From assembly GCA_025506515.1 (NCBI GenBank), contig CM046444.1, positions 120,576,930 to 120,640,929 of the forward strand: 64,000 bases of DNA, in the 5' to 3' direction. Made by a program: the position numbers and the translations under genes. This DNA is from Flaveria trinervia (lineage: Eukaryota; Streptophyta; Magnoliopsida; Asterales; Asteraceae). Shown piece by piece: positions 35,000 through 47,490 of the stretch. Numbering within the stretch: position 1 is the stretch's first letter; each line of letters begins with the position of its first letter. Below the pieces are notes generated by a model. That model had not been told where the DNA came from. It made no database searches and worked only from the letters and a program-made list of their open reading frames with translations.

Positions 35000-36412
35000 C
35001 GAGAATTATAAAGTTTTGGTTTTAGTGATGGTTTGATAAATTATTTATATACATATAATTATACTTGAAACAAAATTTTGGTTATAAAAATAGATAATTC
35101 GATCACCAATTTTTTGATTTATTCAATTATATACATCGAATTGATTTTTATGTTTTATAGTTGTTAAGAGTAAAACATAAATTAAAAAAACTAAGAATTG
35201 TATTAATTGATAGTCGAAGGAAAATAGCATCACGTTAATGAAAGTTTTATATGATGGAACAAGTAGACAAGTAGTGTACGTATGAATCAACGTTTGTGGG
35301 TCTTGTAGCACATGCATACACGTATATAAGTGCACCACTTCTATATAATTACAAATGCAATGTGTCATATGTCGCCTTTAGTTTGATCCCATCTCGATTA
35401 TTAATAAATCAAAATAACCAACATATAAATACCTTAAAAAAGAATTTGCTTTTATTTGCTCATTTATAGTTTAGTTTTTTAAGGGTATATAGATAAGAGT
35501 GTGAATTTCTCATAAAATCCAATATAAAAATTTTGTATTTGAGTTTAACGTAAAACGTTCGGATTAGTTTGATTGAACTCATAAGTACGTTTGGTTAAAA
35601 GAAAAGTTAAATTAACTGTAGAATGTCAAAAGTTTAAAGATTAAAGAGAAACGAATGTCAAGTTATGTAGCTTAAGTGCACAATGTTTTTATATGCTTTC
35701 TTCTTAGATGTAATTGAAAATTAATACTATATTTTAAGTTGAACATGCCTTATTCGCGTAACTCTGAGTACGGTCAAAGTGTTGCTTTTATCCGAATCTG
35801 AATACCTGATTCGATTAAACTCTACCCAAATCCTAATAAAGCATTTTGAAAAACCCAAACCCGATTACAATTTGTTGTCAGCCTTTGAGTATGTAATTTG
35901 GCAATTCTGGTAGATCTGAAGAATCCGAATAAGTTTTTTTAAATGTTGGTGTTTGTTCCATATTGCCATGCTCGATGCATCCATATATTAGAATTTCATC
36001 GGTACATCTTAAATATGCGGAGAAAGTCTTGAACTTGATCATCACATCGATCTGTCTTCCTTAATCAATGATTCAAACTAATTACAAATAATATACAATG
36101 ATTCCATACTCGAGCATTCTCTTTTGTTTGTTTATACCGTTTGTTTGTTATGTTTGCTTAGAGCATTTGTTCGAGTAACAAGTAGACCAACCTGATTACC
36201 AATTTATCCAACCTAAATAAACCCAAAACTCAAATATTGATTAAACATTATTTATTTGGTTTGGTCTTTGGGTTTACTTTTTACGCCTAAGTACTTGAGG
36301 AATCCGAAACACGGTTAAAAGACCCGAATATCTCCCGGAGAGTATGAGAGTCGTATTGAGATTAATATATGTTAAATTCGTAAATTAATTAAACTAGAGA
36401 GTTGGAGTACTG
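35000..36412. other. Intergenic DNA with degenerate repeat fragments
   Basis: No gene is seen. Stretches around 35755-35880 and 36180-36340 carry repeated words such as cccaaa, acccgaa and gattcg, resembling decayed MITE halves, but ends could not be paired. Confidence 0.4.
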
Positions 36413-36415
36413 TTA

Positions 36416-37192
36416 GGGGCTGTTTGATTGTGCTGACTGAGTAAGATCTGACTGAGTCAGAAGCTGACCCAGTAAGAAGTTCTGACTGAGTCTGCATCTG
36501 ACTGAAACTTGGCTGTTTGATTTAGTATCTGTCTGACTCTACTGAATGATAAAAAAAACTTTATTGTCCCGTTGTTCTAACGAGTTTAAATTTAACTGGT
36601 ATTATGTAATCAATAAAAATAGCCAAATTGAATGCAAGTACTACCGTGTTAAACAAGACACGTTCATTTTTCAAAAACCATACAAAAACACACACACTTG
36701 TGTCACCACACACACCCAAACATATACACAAAAACCCTAATCTTGAGACCACCCACAACCACCACCATGTTCCACCATCATCTTCTTCACAAAATTTCAA
36801 GAAAACACATCAAGATTTCAAGAAAACACATCATCAACACATGGGTACACATATTTCACACAAAACCCATGAAGATGATCAAGGGGGAGGGGGAGGTGGT
36901 CGCGCAGGGGAAGTCGTGCAAGGGGAGGGGGAGGTGGTCGATCGGTTGCGCAGGGGGAGGGGGAGGGGGGCGGAGGGAGGAGGGCGGCGAAGGGAGGAGG
37001 GCGGCGGACGGAGATGGCAAGCTCGATGAGGTGCAGTGGCCTTCGACCGGGTCAGTCATCAAAATCTTTAGGTCTCGGTCAGAAGCCTTCGACCGGGTCA
37101 GACACCTCGCCGTGAACATCAAACACCTTGACCGGCTGACCGAGTCAGCCAGTCAGCGGTCAGAGGTGGGTCAACGCACATCTAACATGGCC
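36416..37192. mobile_element. Harbinger/Tourist-like element with GC-rich insert
   Basis: TTA (36413-36415) precedes GGGGCTGTTTGATTGTGC. The right end, read inward, is GGCCATGTTAGATGTGC, followed outside by TTA (37193-37195). The ends are similar and the TTA duplication fits PIF/Harbinger. The 777-bp body carries clustered ctgactgagt words at the left and ccgggtcag/gagtcagc words at the right. The centre is unusual: a leader-like stretch (36700-36780) and a strongly G-rich block (36884-37015). Overlapping frames exist but look compositional. No transposase is present. Confidence 0.5.
36884..37015 (+). repeat. G-rich block with repeated GGGGGAGG units
   Basis: Runs of three to six G occur throughout (gggggagggggaggtggtcg, cagggggagggggagggggg, gggcggcg). 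The unit ggaggtggtcg followed by cgcagggg is partly repeated. In such AT-rich surroundings this block is exceptional and should form G-quadruplexes on the plus strand. Confidence 0.8.
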
Positions 37193-37840
37193 TTAGCGTG
37201 TTACACAGCTAACTTACATATTTAACTATTATTATAAAAACCATATTATTATAATACACCCAATTATTAAATATCGTACATTATAATTATAATTTATTAT
37301 ATACGTGCAACTCTGTATCCGTTTTCATGTTATATATATATATATGTTTAATGGATCTACGAGTGTGTCATGATGGTTTATAACAGTTGACTATCTTATT
37401 TTTCAGAAGGACATATTTTCTATATATATATACATATATATATATATATGATTACCAACTACCAAACAAGGTGTTTTATTAATTTATTATTATACTAGGT
37501 TAATATCCCGTGTATTACACGAGTTGAATAAATAAAACAATAAATAATTAGTAATAAAAATTTATAAATTGCAAAACCATGTTTGAAGATAAATATGATT
37601 ATAATTACATATGAATAGCTATTTTAAGTAAATAAATAAATAGATAGGTTATAGATATATAAATATATAGATAAATAGATAGTTTAGAAACATATTTATT
37701 AAACGGATTATAGTTTGTAATAAACATGAAAATTTACAGTACGATATTTTAATATAAGATATGTATAAAATTATATATACGTATTTGTTCAAGAGATAAA
37801 ACAATTATACTATTTTTAATTCTCTTATCTAAATAGTTTT

Positions 37841-40102
37841 TGTCACACCCCGACTGACGGCGGAATCATCGGGACGGACGAATATGAAACGATTTTCATA
37901 GCACATGGAACTAATTAAGTTGAAATAATATTAAATATCATTATTCATTGAACATTACAAGACAAATAAGTCCATACAATACAAAAGCTTCAAACAATAA
38001 AATAACATATAGTTAAACTAGGTCCAAGTCTTATATGAGCACGAAGAAAAACCTCAAGTATTAAATCTGAAACATGTTAAAAATAAAAGGTCAATAATAA
38101 TATTGGTGAGATTTTCATAATTTTCAATACATAAATATATAAAAGATGACAATTCATGTCATAGATTAGTGAACAAAGTAACTAGGGATGTAAGACAGAA
38201 TGCAAAATCAAACCTTGACAGTTTTACAAGTCTCATACGTTTACAAGTATATACGATTAGCTAAGTGTACTTGGATCAATCAAGCAGGCTTGTCAGGCCC
38301 ATAGATCTATGACGTCACCAGGCTAGCAATAGTTAATGATTGTACATATAATCGACATTACATGGTAGCTACAAAGATCTACTAACCACAACATACAAGT
38401 GAATTGCCATAAGTTTACAAGAATCAAACGTTTTACAAGTGCAACGGTTATAAGGTAACATATTTCACCCAAAATGTGAAAATATGAAAAAGGGGTATAG
38501 AAATACTCATATAGAAAACTCACAAGTATAGTGATGGTTGTAGAGTACATAAGAAAACTTGAATGTCAAGAGTCAAATGTAAAGTCCTAAATGATAAAAA
38601 GAACAATAACTTGAGGTTGGAATTCATTACAAGAAATTAGGACGTTTAGAGAAATGCTAAAAAACAAAGGTAGATTGAAAAATGACTATTGCATCAATTT
38701 TAGATTTTGGACAGAATGTTTGGTATGTGTTTGAACAGGTTTTAAAAATAGAAAACGGTTTCATAAAATTATAAAAATTTATATTTGATTAGTTCAAAGT
38801 CTCCGGACAACTTTCATTCAAAAACAATTTTATGAAAAGATCTTTAAATAGGTCAAACAAGTAGCACAAGACAGAAGGTGCTGAAATACGCACTTATCTT
38901 GTGAAAGCTATTGTTGAGTCGTCCGATTGAGTTTGAAGACGTATAAACTGTCGTTGAAAAGGTAATTCAAAGAAATTAATATTGGAGTGTGAGTTGACTC
39001 AAATTTATTTTGTTATGATCAAGTTATAGTCGGTTGAAGTAACATTATAATCTTCCAGAATTGTAATAAGGCACTTGTGTGTACTTTTAAAATCGTTAAA
39101 GCATGAAACGGGTTAAAACATTTTATTATGACAATATATGGTATATTAGTCTTTATTTGAGTTATAAAAAGTATTCTAAGACTTCGGCATAGCCATCACT
39201 TATGGAAATAATCTTGTGGAATAACCGAATGCGGCGGCATAGCCGTCCATATGCAAACATGATTCTTTGTTTATCTTATTGTGTTGTTAACTTGATTTAG
39301 CAATGTTAGTGATTGTTATAAGGTTAGTTTATATTAAAATGTTAATGATCAAATGATAATGATTAAAATAAAAAGAGATTTGGTAAAAGAAAAAATAATG
39401 GTAAGAACATAAAGTCATGAGAACAATTAGTTGTTAGGATGATTGAAATGTATAATATAAAAGCAATAAAAGATTACCTTAGTATTAAGAATTCTTGAAA
39501 TTTTTTATAAAATAAAATTCTTCAAATTGATCATAACCAATGGATGAAAGAAAGATATAAGAGTGAGATTTTTAGAGAATAAGCAAATGAAAAGTGAGGC
39601 CTAAGCGTTACTTTTATACTTGAGGTTAGGAGGAGGTTATGAATGGTGTTAATGGTGATTTATAAGTCTTTTAAAAAGGGATTATGATTTTGAAATAAAT
39701 ATAAGATTATATAAAAAAATATATAAAATAATAATTACAATTTATTTTCTTATAAAATCTTTATAACTTTTATAAGACTTGTAACTTTATAAGTTTATTA
39801 AAATTCATTTCATAACTTTATAAGTTTTAATAAGTCTTTTTCATTTAGTTATTTATTGTAAAATGATAAATAATATTTATATTTTTATGAAAAAGATTAT
39901 TTATAAAATAAATAAATTATTATTCTTTGTTTAAATGATAAAATGAATAAAACAATATTTAATATTGCTTAAATTGCACATTTAACGCGTTTGATTCAAT
40001 AAAATAAATAATAAAAATTTTAAATATTAAAATTTCCATCGAATGAAAGTTTAAAGTGAGTTCGGTTTGGTTTTATAATTTTGAAATTCGACGGATGTTA
40101 CA
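37841..40102 (-). mobile_element. Solo LTR of a Ty3/gypsy-type element, 2.26 kb
   Basis: Ends are TGTCACACCC and GGATGTTACA, flanked on both sides by GTTTT (37836-37840 and 40103-40107), a perfect 5-bp target duplication. The ends resemble the 2.74-kb LTR at 15542, suggesting the same clade and orientation. No gag or pol lies nearby, so the element collapsed by LTR-LTR recombination. The 75-codon frame at 38323-38550 is accidental. Confidence 0.85.
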
Positions 40103-40271
40103 GTTTTATTTTTAAATACTTGTTTTAAGATTTTCTTATAAAAAATATTGTTTTAAAAAAATCTTGTTTATTAAAAACTCAAGTTTCTAATTATTCTGGT
40201 TGTTTTAATAAACTGCTTTTAGAAAATTCCATATTTTTTATAACTATTTTAAAAAATGACTGATTTAAAAT

Positions 40272-40712
40272 AAGGAAAATGTCATAGAATAGTAACCAAG
40301 TTTCAAAAGTGTTCTAATTTAGTCACTCATGCATATTTTCTCAAATTGGACCTTCAAACGATCAAATCGAGTCATTACCAAATTTTATTATGACAAGAAA
40401 GTAATGATGGAAAAGATATGGGAGTTAGAATTTTCAATATATAAAATTATATTAAAAAATAAAAAACATATAATTATGAAAAAATAAAAAAAGTGCCTAA
40501 AATTACGTCAACATTCTATATCAGCATCAAAAGATAGAAAAAAATATTTTTTAACTGAATCCAAAAGTATAACATGTTAAAAAATATGTTATGACTTTTA
40601 ATTTGTATAAAATATAAAAATGTGTGATCTAATTGGAACACTTTTAAAACTTGAGTTACTTAATTGAAACACTTTGAAAGTTAGTTACTATTTTACAAAG
40701 TTACCCCTTTAC
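40272..40712. mobile_element. Fold-back MITE, about 440 bp
   Basis: The left arm (atagtaaccaagtttcaaaa, gtgttctaatttagtcac) pairs with the right arm read in reverse (atagtaactaactttcaaa, gtgtttcaattaagtaact). The arms are over 60 bases. Exact ends and target duplication are unclear. It lies inside the 37495-40997 Helitron. Confidence 0.7.
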
Positions 40713-40997
40713 AATATTTTAATTTTTATGAAAATATATGATTTTTAATTTTTTTAGTTAAATTTATTTCTAAAAACATAATTTGATTTTAAAAAAATAT
40801 AGATGAGAAAGAAAAATATATCAATTGACCAAATTAATTTCTATGAAGAGAAGAAGATTGTTTGAGTGTTTAAATTTTTTTAATACATTTTTAGAGGGAA
40901 AATAAAGTAAGGATGTTTAGAAGAATGACAAATGTCAAACAGATGGTTTAAAAAAATAACAAGTGTCAAAAGAAACCTTTTTATTACTATCTATAGA

Positions 40998-42620
40998 TTA
41001 AAAAGATTGAAGTTTTATAATCTAAATTATTATATGTTGACTTATAAATAATCTATATTAATTATTTAGCAAATTAAATTTTCAAAATTTTATTTTGTCA
41101 TAATAACAATACAAGTAGATAATTATCAAATGATTACATTTGAATTTTCACTCAATTTCACTCACATTGATGTTTTCATTCAATTTCACTCACATTGATG
41201 AGTATAGTAACAACTTACAAGCGAAATCACAGAAACGTAGATGAAAATCAAGTTTGAATACATAACAATTAAAATTTTATTGGCTTTAAATTGTTAATAT
41301 AAATAGATATTTTTTTCATGTATGATAATTTGAATTATTAGATTTAATATTATTACTATGCAATTGCAAAACGAAGTAGAAGCATCTCGGAAAGTAATGG
41401 TCCAAGCGTCACAAATGGTACCGTCTCGTACACGAGGTGCCTCCTATTGGGTGGATGCTTTTTTACATTATAAACTGTCCAATACATAAAAGAATATACT
41501 CTTTTAAACAATTTAGTTTTTAAATATATTTATTTTAATTATGTGATTATAAGACCATCTCTATTGACGTTATCTTCGAAAAAAAATAAAAAAATATGGG
41601 TGAGGTAAAGATGAAAAAGAAAGATAGATAAAAAAACTCTTATATCACAAGTTTGTAAAAAATATAATATGTGGATGAATGAAAAGTGATGAAAGAACTA
41701 AAGAGAATGAGAATGAAGAGAGATGACATGACGTATAAAACTATATGTATATTAACTTTATAAATAGTTGAATTTGACTTGAAATAGGTTATCATTTTAA
41801 AATCCAATTATAAATAACCTAATATAACTATATGTGGGGATGGGTAAATTTTTTCGTAAAATATACAAAATGTTTCAAGACATTCGTTAAATAAGAAGAT
41901 TTTTAAAATTAATTTTAGACCGGTTGAATGATACCCCTGCTATCAGCTGCGGTGATCATGTGACCATCGGGAAGTGTGCAAACACCGCCTCCCTCCTAGC
42001 GACCCCATAGAAATTGGAAAGCATCGTGAAAATCTCATGCACACATCTTTTCTTGCTACGAAACATTAAACTACTGTCAAGCTACCTCACACTTAGATTG
42101 CACCACTCACAAGGATCAAACCTACTCTTTTCTCAAAGAAGGAAGAAAAAATATAAAAAAAGAGTGAAAGATGAAGGAGGGTGAAAAGGGTCAATAACAC
42201 ATAGTGTTTAAAATGTCTTCCCTCTTAATGAAGTCGAGAGTTTTAGTCTCGTTGTGGATAATGATACAACATTAGAAGTAGATAATATTGTTAAATGAAT
42301 GTAAAAAACGATTATATGAGAGTGATACTAAAACGAAAAAAAAAAGATATTGAAAAAGTAAAAGATGACCATTAGCAATATCCTAGACATAAAAGACGAT
42401 GACAAATTGTGAATTAAGTGCACATGATGTGGGTGGGGTTTTACCAAAATTAGGTACAAAAATAACACATGTTGGGTGGCATCCCTTTGTTCATCTTTAC
42501 ATAATTAGCCAACCCAAAGGAACCGCATACAACCCATGTGACCCCGCACCAATACCACCATAAATTGATTAACTTTAAATTATGATAATTAAACTTCTAT
42601 ATACAATATTTAATATATAA
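40998..42620. other. Intergenic DNA, no supported gene
   Basis: A short two-copy repeat (tcaatttcactcacattgat) lies at 41152-41200. A GC-richer patch near 41930-42020 has no recognisable coding content. Confidence 0.5.
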
Positions 42621-43048
42621 CTAGCGGATTAGACTCGCGCTTTGTCTCGTTTAAGTTTTGAACGTATACGAGAATGTCACAATTATAGTTTTTTTGGGTT
42701 ATTTTGGTTTTAGTGATTTTAATGACTTTAATAACATAGACACGTTACAATGATTGTTGATATTTAAACATGTTTTGACGATTTGTTATTATATCGTTAT
42801 GATACTGTTACTAAATTATATGGTATTTGATAGGGCATAGATATCAATTAAAACATATATGTTAAAAATAAAAAACTTTTATCCATTAAAACAAATATGT
42901 TAAAAGTAAAAACTCTCGTATAGAAAAGGACAAATATGAAAAAAAAATTAAAGAGAAGCAAAAATAAACTGTCTTTTCATATGGTATCTTAAAATAAATA
43001 GAAAATTACAAATTTGTCCTGATGTTTTGTATTATATAATAATAAAGA
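42621..43048 (-). mobile_element. Non-autonomous Helitron, second family
   Basis: On the minus strand it begins TCTTTATTATTATATAAT after A and ends with aaagcgcgagtctaatccg and CTAG before T. It is 428 bp. Both ends match the plus-strand element at 55874-56431, and the interior shares ttttaattgat..aaaa words and the gaacgtatacgagaatgtc stretch. Confidence 0.75.
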
Positions 43049-44012
43049 TACATAATGGATTTTAATAATAAAACTATAAACAAGCTGAGCTCGAGCTCGA
43101 TTTTTCTAAAACTAAAACGAGACGAGCTCCAACCTAACTTATGAGTACTCATTCATATGCGTACTGTATATAAAAAGGTTTTCATGTGTGCACGTACGTA
43201 TATATATGAATTATCATGATCATAGATGTGATTTGAATTTATCTGAACGTAGAATCCACTATATCTTGGAGTGTTAACGTTACAGAACCACGAACATGTT
43301 TTATTTGACGTGGTCATTAAGGTAACCATTTAAAGCATTAGACTACACATGAGCTACATTCCCATTTTGGTTCTTCGAATAATACCATCATTTTATTCTA
43401 AACTATTGGTTTTTGTTGAGCTTTCCAATGGCTTGTTTTGAATAAAATCTATAGCTATAGATTAGCACGTCACATATATTCAAAATTTATAAACTTAACA
43501 TTACATTGTTGTGAATTTTTTTTATAAAACAATACTATATGTGATCCGAGTCAACCTCCTACGACTATTAGTCACAATGTTTCAATCTTTTACGGCAGTT
43601 TCCAATAAAGGTTAGAGTTTGCTTAAGTTCGGTGTTTTTGTAGCCTACTTGTTTATATCGAGTTGATTCAGATACGAATCTGTAAATTCTTAAATTAACT
43701 CCAGATGTTTAATCACAAAAAATAAGCTTAAATTGCTTGATTCAAATGAATTTGGCAACTGTTTAAGATTTATTTCGTGTTTGAACTCTTTAATTTGTTC
43801 AAGATTTACCAAAAGAACTCACTTTAGCATTTGTTCTTCAGAAAAAAAGGTAGGACTTATATGCTTGGGATATGTTCTTCATGTATGTGATGGAATCATC
43901 AATGGCAAATAATATACAAGACAAATTAGCATGTATCCATTCTTGAGACGCTTTGCATCTTTTGCTTTATCCTTCTCAGAACCTTAAATTCGAATCTCAT
44001 AAAAAAATTATA
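43049..44012. other. Intergenic DNA with a small fold-back fragment
   Basis: A gagctcgagctcg stretch near 43086-43100 resembles the MITE at 44013. No gene is seen. Confidence 0.4.
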
Positions 44013-44571
44013 CAGGTGTAAATGAGTCGAGTCAAGCATGAGACCATCTAGGCTAAAGCTCATATCATAAAACTTAAGGCAACTCAAGCTCTACTTGTTT
44101 AAACATCTATTTCTTAAGCTCAAGTTTGACTCATTACTAGTCTTTGAATCTCGAACTCGGCTAGTTTAAAACTTTATTTCTAAAGTTCGAGCTAGACTTG
44201 TAACTGATTTTTGAATCTCGATTTATTATTGTGCTCAACTTATTTATTATTTATTAATACATTTATAGTTATTTTCAATATATTCATAAGATAAAGATTA
44301 TTTAACAACATAGTATAATAATTTTATATATAATTATAAAAATAATTATGTAAAATTTATAGTTAATATATTAAATAAAAAGTATATAATGGTGACTCGA
44401 TTAGACTCGCGAGCCTAGTTGAGCTCGAAAATTGTAGCTTGGACTTGAGCTTGATTATTAATTTAGCTCTAACATAGACGGAAACTCGTTTAAATTCGGT
44501 TCAATTTGAGATTTTAGCAAAAGAATCTTAAGTAGCTCACGAACAGCTTTAGTCTTTTACGTACACCCTAG
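44013..44571. mobile_element. hAT-type MITE (AGGTGTAAATGAG / CGTACACCCTA)
   Basis: The left end CAGGTGTAAATGAGTCGAG pairs with the right end read inward, TAGGGTGTACGTAAAAGAC. The body is rich in gagctcg, aagctc and ctcgaac words on both strands. This fits the widespread plant 'AGGGGTGTAAACGAGCCGAG' MITEs usually placed in hAT. No coding sequence. Confidence 0.6.
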
Positions 44572-46747
44572 AATAAAGTTATAAGAAATAATTGTTTCTA
44601 AAAGGTGGTGATATATTCTCATTTTACCAACAAGAACAAAGAATCGTGGGTTGACGATGCTTTTCTCTTTTGGCCTCAAATCAGTAGGAATTCGAGTCCT
44701 CCACCATTGATGTTGCATAAAGCTTTATTGTTTTTAACTGTACATTAATGGAATATGATCATATGAAGCATATTTGTTATTCAAAGAAGCAATTGTCACG
44801 TAAAAACTAATCATAATCCTAAAACCCTAGTTGTTGATCAACATATTATGTTGTCTATTTTCATTTTAAGATCAGTTTGGTAATGATATGATCTTACGTT
44901 CAAGATAGAATGATCGTTGATGATCGGTTTGATATCATATCTAATGCTTGTTATCAAATAATTGATGATTATGAAGCCAACATTAAGAAGATCCTGAGCA
45001 AGTATTACAATATTGAGTATTAGTTATAGACATTGTTCATCGGTGACAGAACCTACCAGAACATCTGAATAAAAGTTTGAAAATGGAAGATTAATTACCA
45101 ATAGATTCCGAGACCTTCATAGGATGATAATAACTAATGGTAAATTTGGTTGTGTTATGTGGAAAAGTACAAGATGATGATATGCGGAAACTCTCATTTT
45201 TCTGATTGAAAGAGAATGGTCACTATAATCATCATTATGTGTTTTAATGACTTTAAAAGAGTAGGTAACTCTAGTTATAATATCAAATAAATAGATAATG
45301 CCTTGTAGATATTTGATATATCTACATCTTCTATTGTTATACATGATAGAATTATTGAAAGTGAAAGCATGTGAAAAATAAGCCATGTTTTGGACACCCT
45401 TTTAGGGTTTATCAATGTGGTGCTTTATTCTCGTGTGGTTACTTCTATCCACAACTATCAAGCATAAAAAAAGGTGACACGTTTGAGGTATCGTTTAGTG
45501 TCTACATAGACCTAATGTGAATATTGTTTATTTAGTTGTCATTTTCCATTCATAAAATCATAGTATTTTCTGAATATTTAACAAGTGCTTCGGTTAGAAT
45601 GACGTTATCATTATTTTTCCTTAAAAATAGAATAATCAATCATATAACTCATTGTAGTCTGCATATGAAATATGTTGAACGTGTAAAAAAAGTTATTATG
45701 AATATGAATTATAATAATCCTTTTAAGTTTGAACAAAATACGGAACTTGAGATTTCATTTAGATGATGTTGCTTTCTCTCCCTCTCTCTCTGTCTCTCTA
45801 AGAGAATAGATCTTGGCCAATTACTAAGAATAAGCCCATTACGGCCCATTTATTAAGATTGCTGATTTTATTATATTTACCTTTACTTCATAAAATTCAT
45901 TTTACCAACAATTTTTTAGATTTTTAACATAAATACACGAAAACCGAGAGGAATTGTACATTTGAATTTTTACTTATAGGGCACATATCATTTGATCACC
46001 GATATATCCCCTTAAAACAACTACATCCTACAAATAAAATATAAAATAAGTATTAACTCGAAACCAAACAAGACAAATGGACCTAACCGATACAAAATTG
46101 TCAAAACGATTAGCATAGTTATTTGCATAACTATGATTATCCCCGGATTTCAGCGTCAATTGTTGATCAATTTGATATCATTTGACCCTTGTTAGCAACA
46201 GTACAGAAAAAAAATGTTAGGTTACTATGTTTAAAGATGACGAAAAATATTCCAATACATCACTACTAAAAAATCTACTGTTATTAAAAGCAAATAGTCT
46301 AAACCATACAAATTTAATAAAATAATAATAAAGATGAGTTTTATAGTATGTATCATTAATCTATCGGTAATATCAGCCCTGTGAAAAACAGTACAATCTC
46401 GTTAAATTCTTTGTTGACACCTCTTTTCCTCACCAAGCTTTAACATACAAATGTTAGGATACATATTACATAGTGGGTTTTATACCCTTGGTTTTTTACG
46501 GTTATTTAACTAATTAACTAACAATAATATAAACAGTAACTATTTAAACTACAATAACTACTAATAATGTTAAGATGACGGTGTATACGTAAATGTAACC
46601 CAATATAGACTTGTGAATGAAATATTCTATGTGCACAAATTAACATAACTGATGCACTTTACTTACAACTGTAACTTTGAATTATACAACTAGAAAGTAA
46701 CATACAATACAAGCTACCTTTTACTTTGACTTCAATATCAGCCTCTC
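44572..46747. other. Intergenic DNA, no supported gene
   Basis: A CT microsatellite lies at 45774-45802. A cactactaaaaaat word at 46261 resembles a CACTA transposon terminus, but no partner end was found. The short frames at 45117-45386 and 45536-45766 show no motif. Confidence 0.45.
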
Positions 46748-47017
46748 CTACACCCCTCCACCACCACCATCTCCACCACCGTTCGCGACACTGAAAACCG
46801 CCACCGCAGTCGCGTTGGACGTGCCATTATCCGCTGCAGCCACACCGTTGTCCGTATGATGATCCGTTCGTCCACCTGTGGTTGACCTTTTGTAGCTCTT
46901 CTGCCTCCCATCACCACCACCGCCGCTACCATCGCCTTTGTAACAAAGGGTGACGAGAACCGTAAGCGCTAAAACGACGAATATGAAGGCTATGATCGTG
47001 ATAGCGATCACTTTCAT
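46748..47017 (-). CDS. Small Gly-rich single-pass membrane protein
   Basis: Single exon of 89 codons. The N-terminus is a strong signal anchor (MKVIAITIIAFIFVVLALTV, about residues 1-26). A short Cys/Lys turn follows, then a hydrophilic, Gly-, Asn- and Thr-rich tail ending GGGDGGGGGV. GC content and codon use are clearly higher than the surroundings, which supports a real gene. Many plant genomes have such small unannotated membrane/secreted proteins; I cannot name a family. The frame at 46738-46932 is an overlapping shadow. Confidence 0.5.
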   Translation of the reverse strand: MKVIAITIIAFIFVVLALTVLVTLCYKGDGSGGGGDGRQKSYKRSTTGGRTDHHTDNGVAAADNGTSNATAVAVFSVANGGGDGGGGGV

Positions 47018-47277
47018 TCTTCTTGTTGAGTTATGAGACTATTGAACACTTTTGGAGCTATGAAATAATCAACCTTAATGATATTAATTGCGTGGTTGAC
47101 TTGTTCTTCTTCTTATTATTATTAATGATATTAAACAAGTTAGTTAATTTTAGTTTATTCATATGCAAGTAATGGCATGGTATATGTTGTCAATCAACTC
47201 AACACATGTGTCGTGTACAGGTATGAGTATCATATTAAATGTACATTAGACCTTAAACATATACATTAATATGCATA

Positions 47278-47490
47278 CACTAGTAGAAAATATTGGGTAT
47301 CAGCGTTTTGTCATTAGCATTTGAAACACTCGGATCTGGTAGGGGGAGCGAACCGACGCATTGATTACGTTTTGTAGTCATCGGACCGGTTCGGCGGTCG
47401 GACAGAGCACCGCTGCACCAGGAACTGGGTTGGACCGAGCACCGGGAACTGGGTCGGACCGGATTTTGGGTATTTTTATTTTTTTTAATT
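47278..47490. repeat. CACTA-like terminus and CCGG-rich fold-back fragment
   Basis: CACTAGTAGAAAATATTGG at 47278 looks like a CACTA (EnSpm) terminal repeat. From about 47335 the sequence is rich in gaaccg, ggaccggttcgg and gtcggaccgg, matching the left half of the repeat at 54430-54882. No right ends were found for either. Confidence 0.35.

Larger units (their letters stand above)
37495..40997 (-). mobile_element. Helitron interrupted by a solo LTR and a MITE
   Basis: On the minus strand it starts TCTATAGATAGTAATAAAAAGG after a host A (40998) and ends with the ctcgtg-taata-cacggg hairpin and CTAG (37498-37495) before T. Removing the solo LTR (37841-40102) with one target copy, and the MITE (about 40272-40712), leaves roughly 0.8 kb, close to the 843-bp related element at 56583-57425. 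Confidence 0.65.

Noticed and set aside
36628..37225. Overlapping frames of 133 and 175 codons (+) and 88 codons (-)
   Set aside because: Driven by the G-rich block inside a transposon-like element; the frames compete and none has a domain.
44670..44710. tRNA-like ggaattcgagtcctccacc
   Set aside because: Only a B-box-like piece; no acceptor stem, A box or anticodon arm could be folded around it. No tRNA gene was found in the window.
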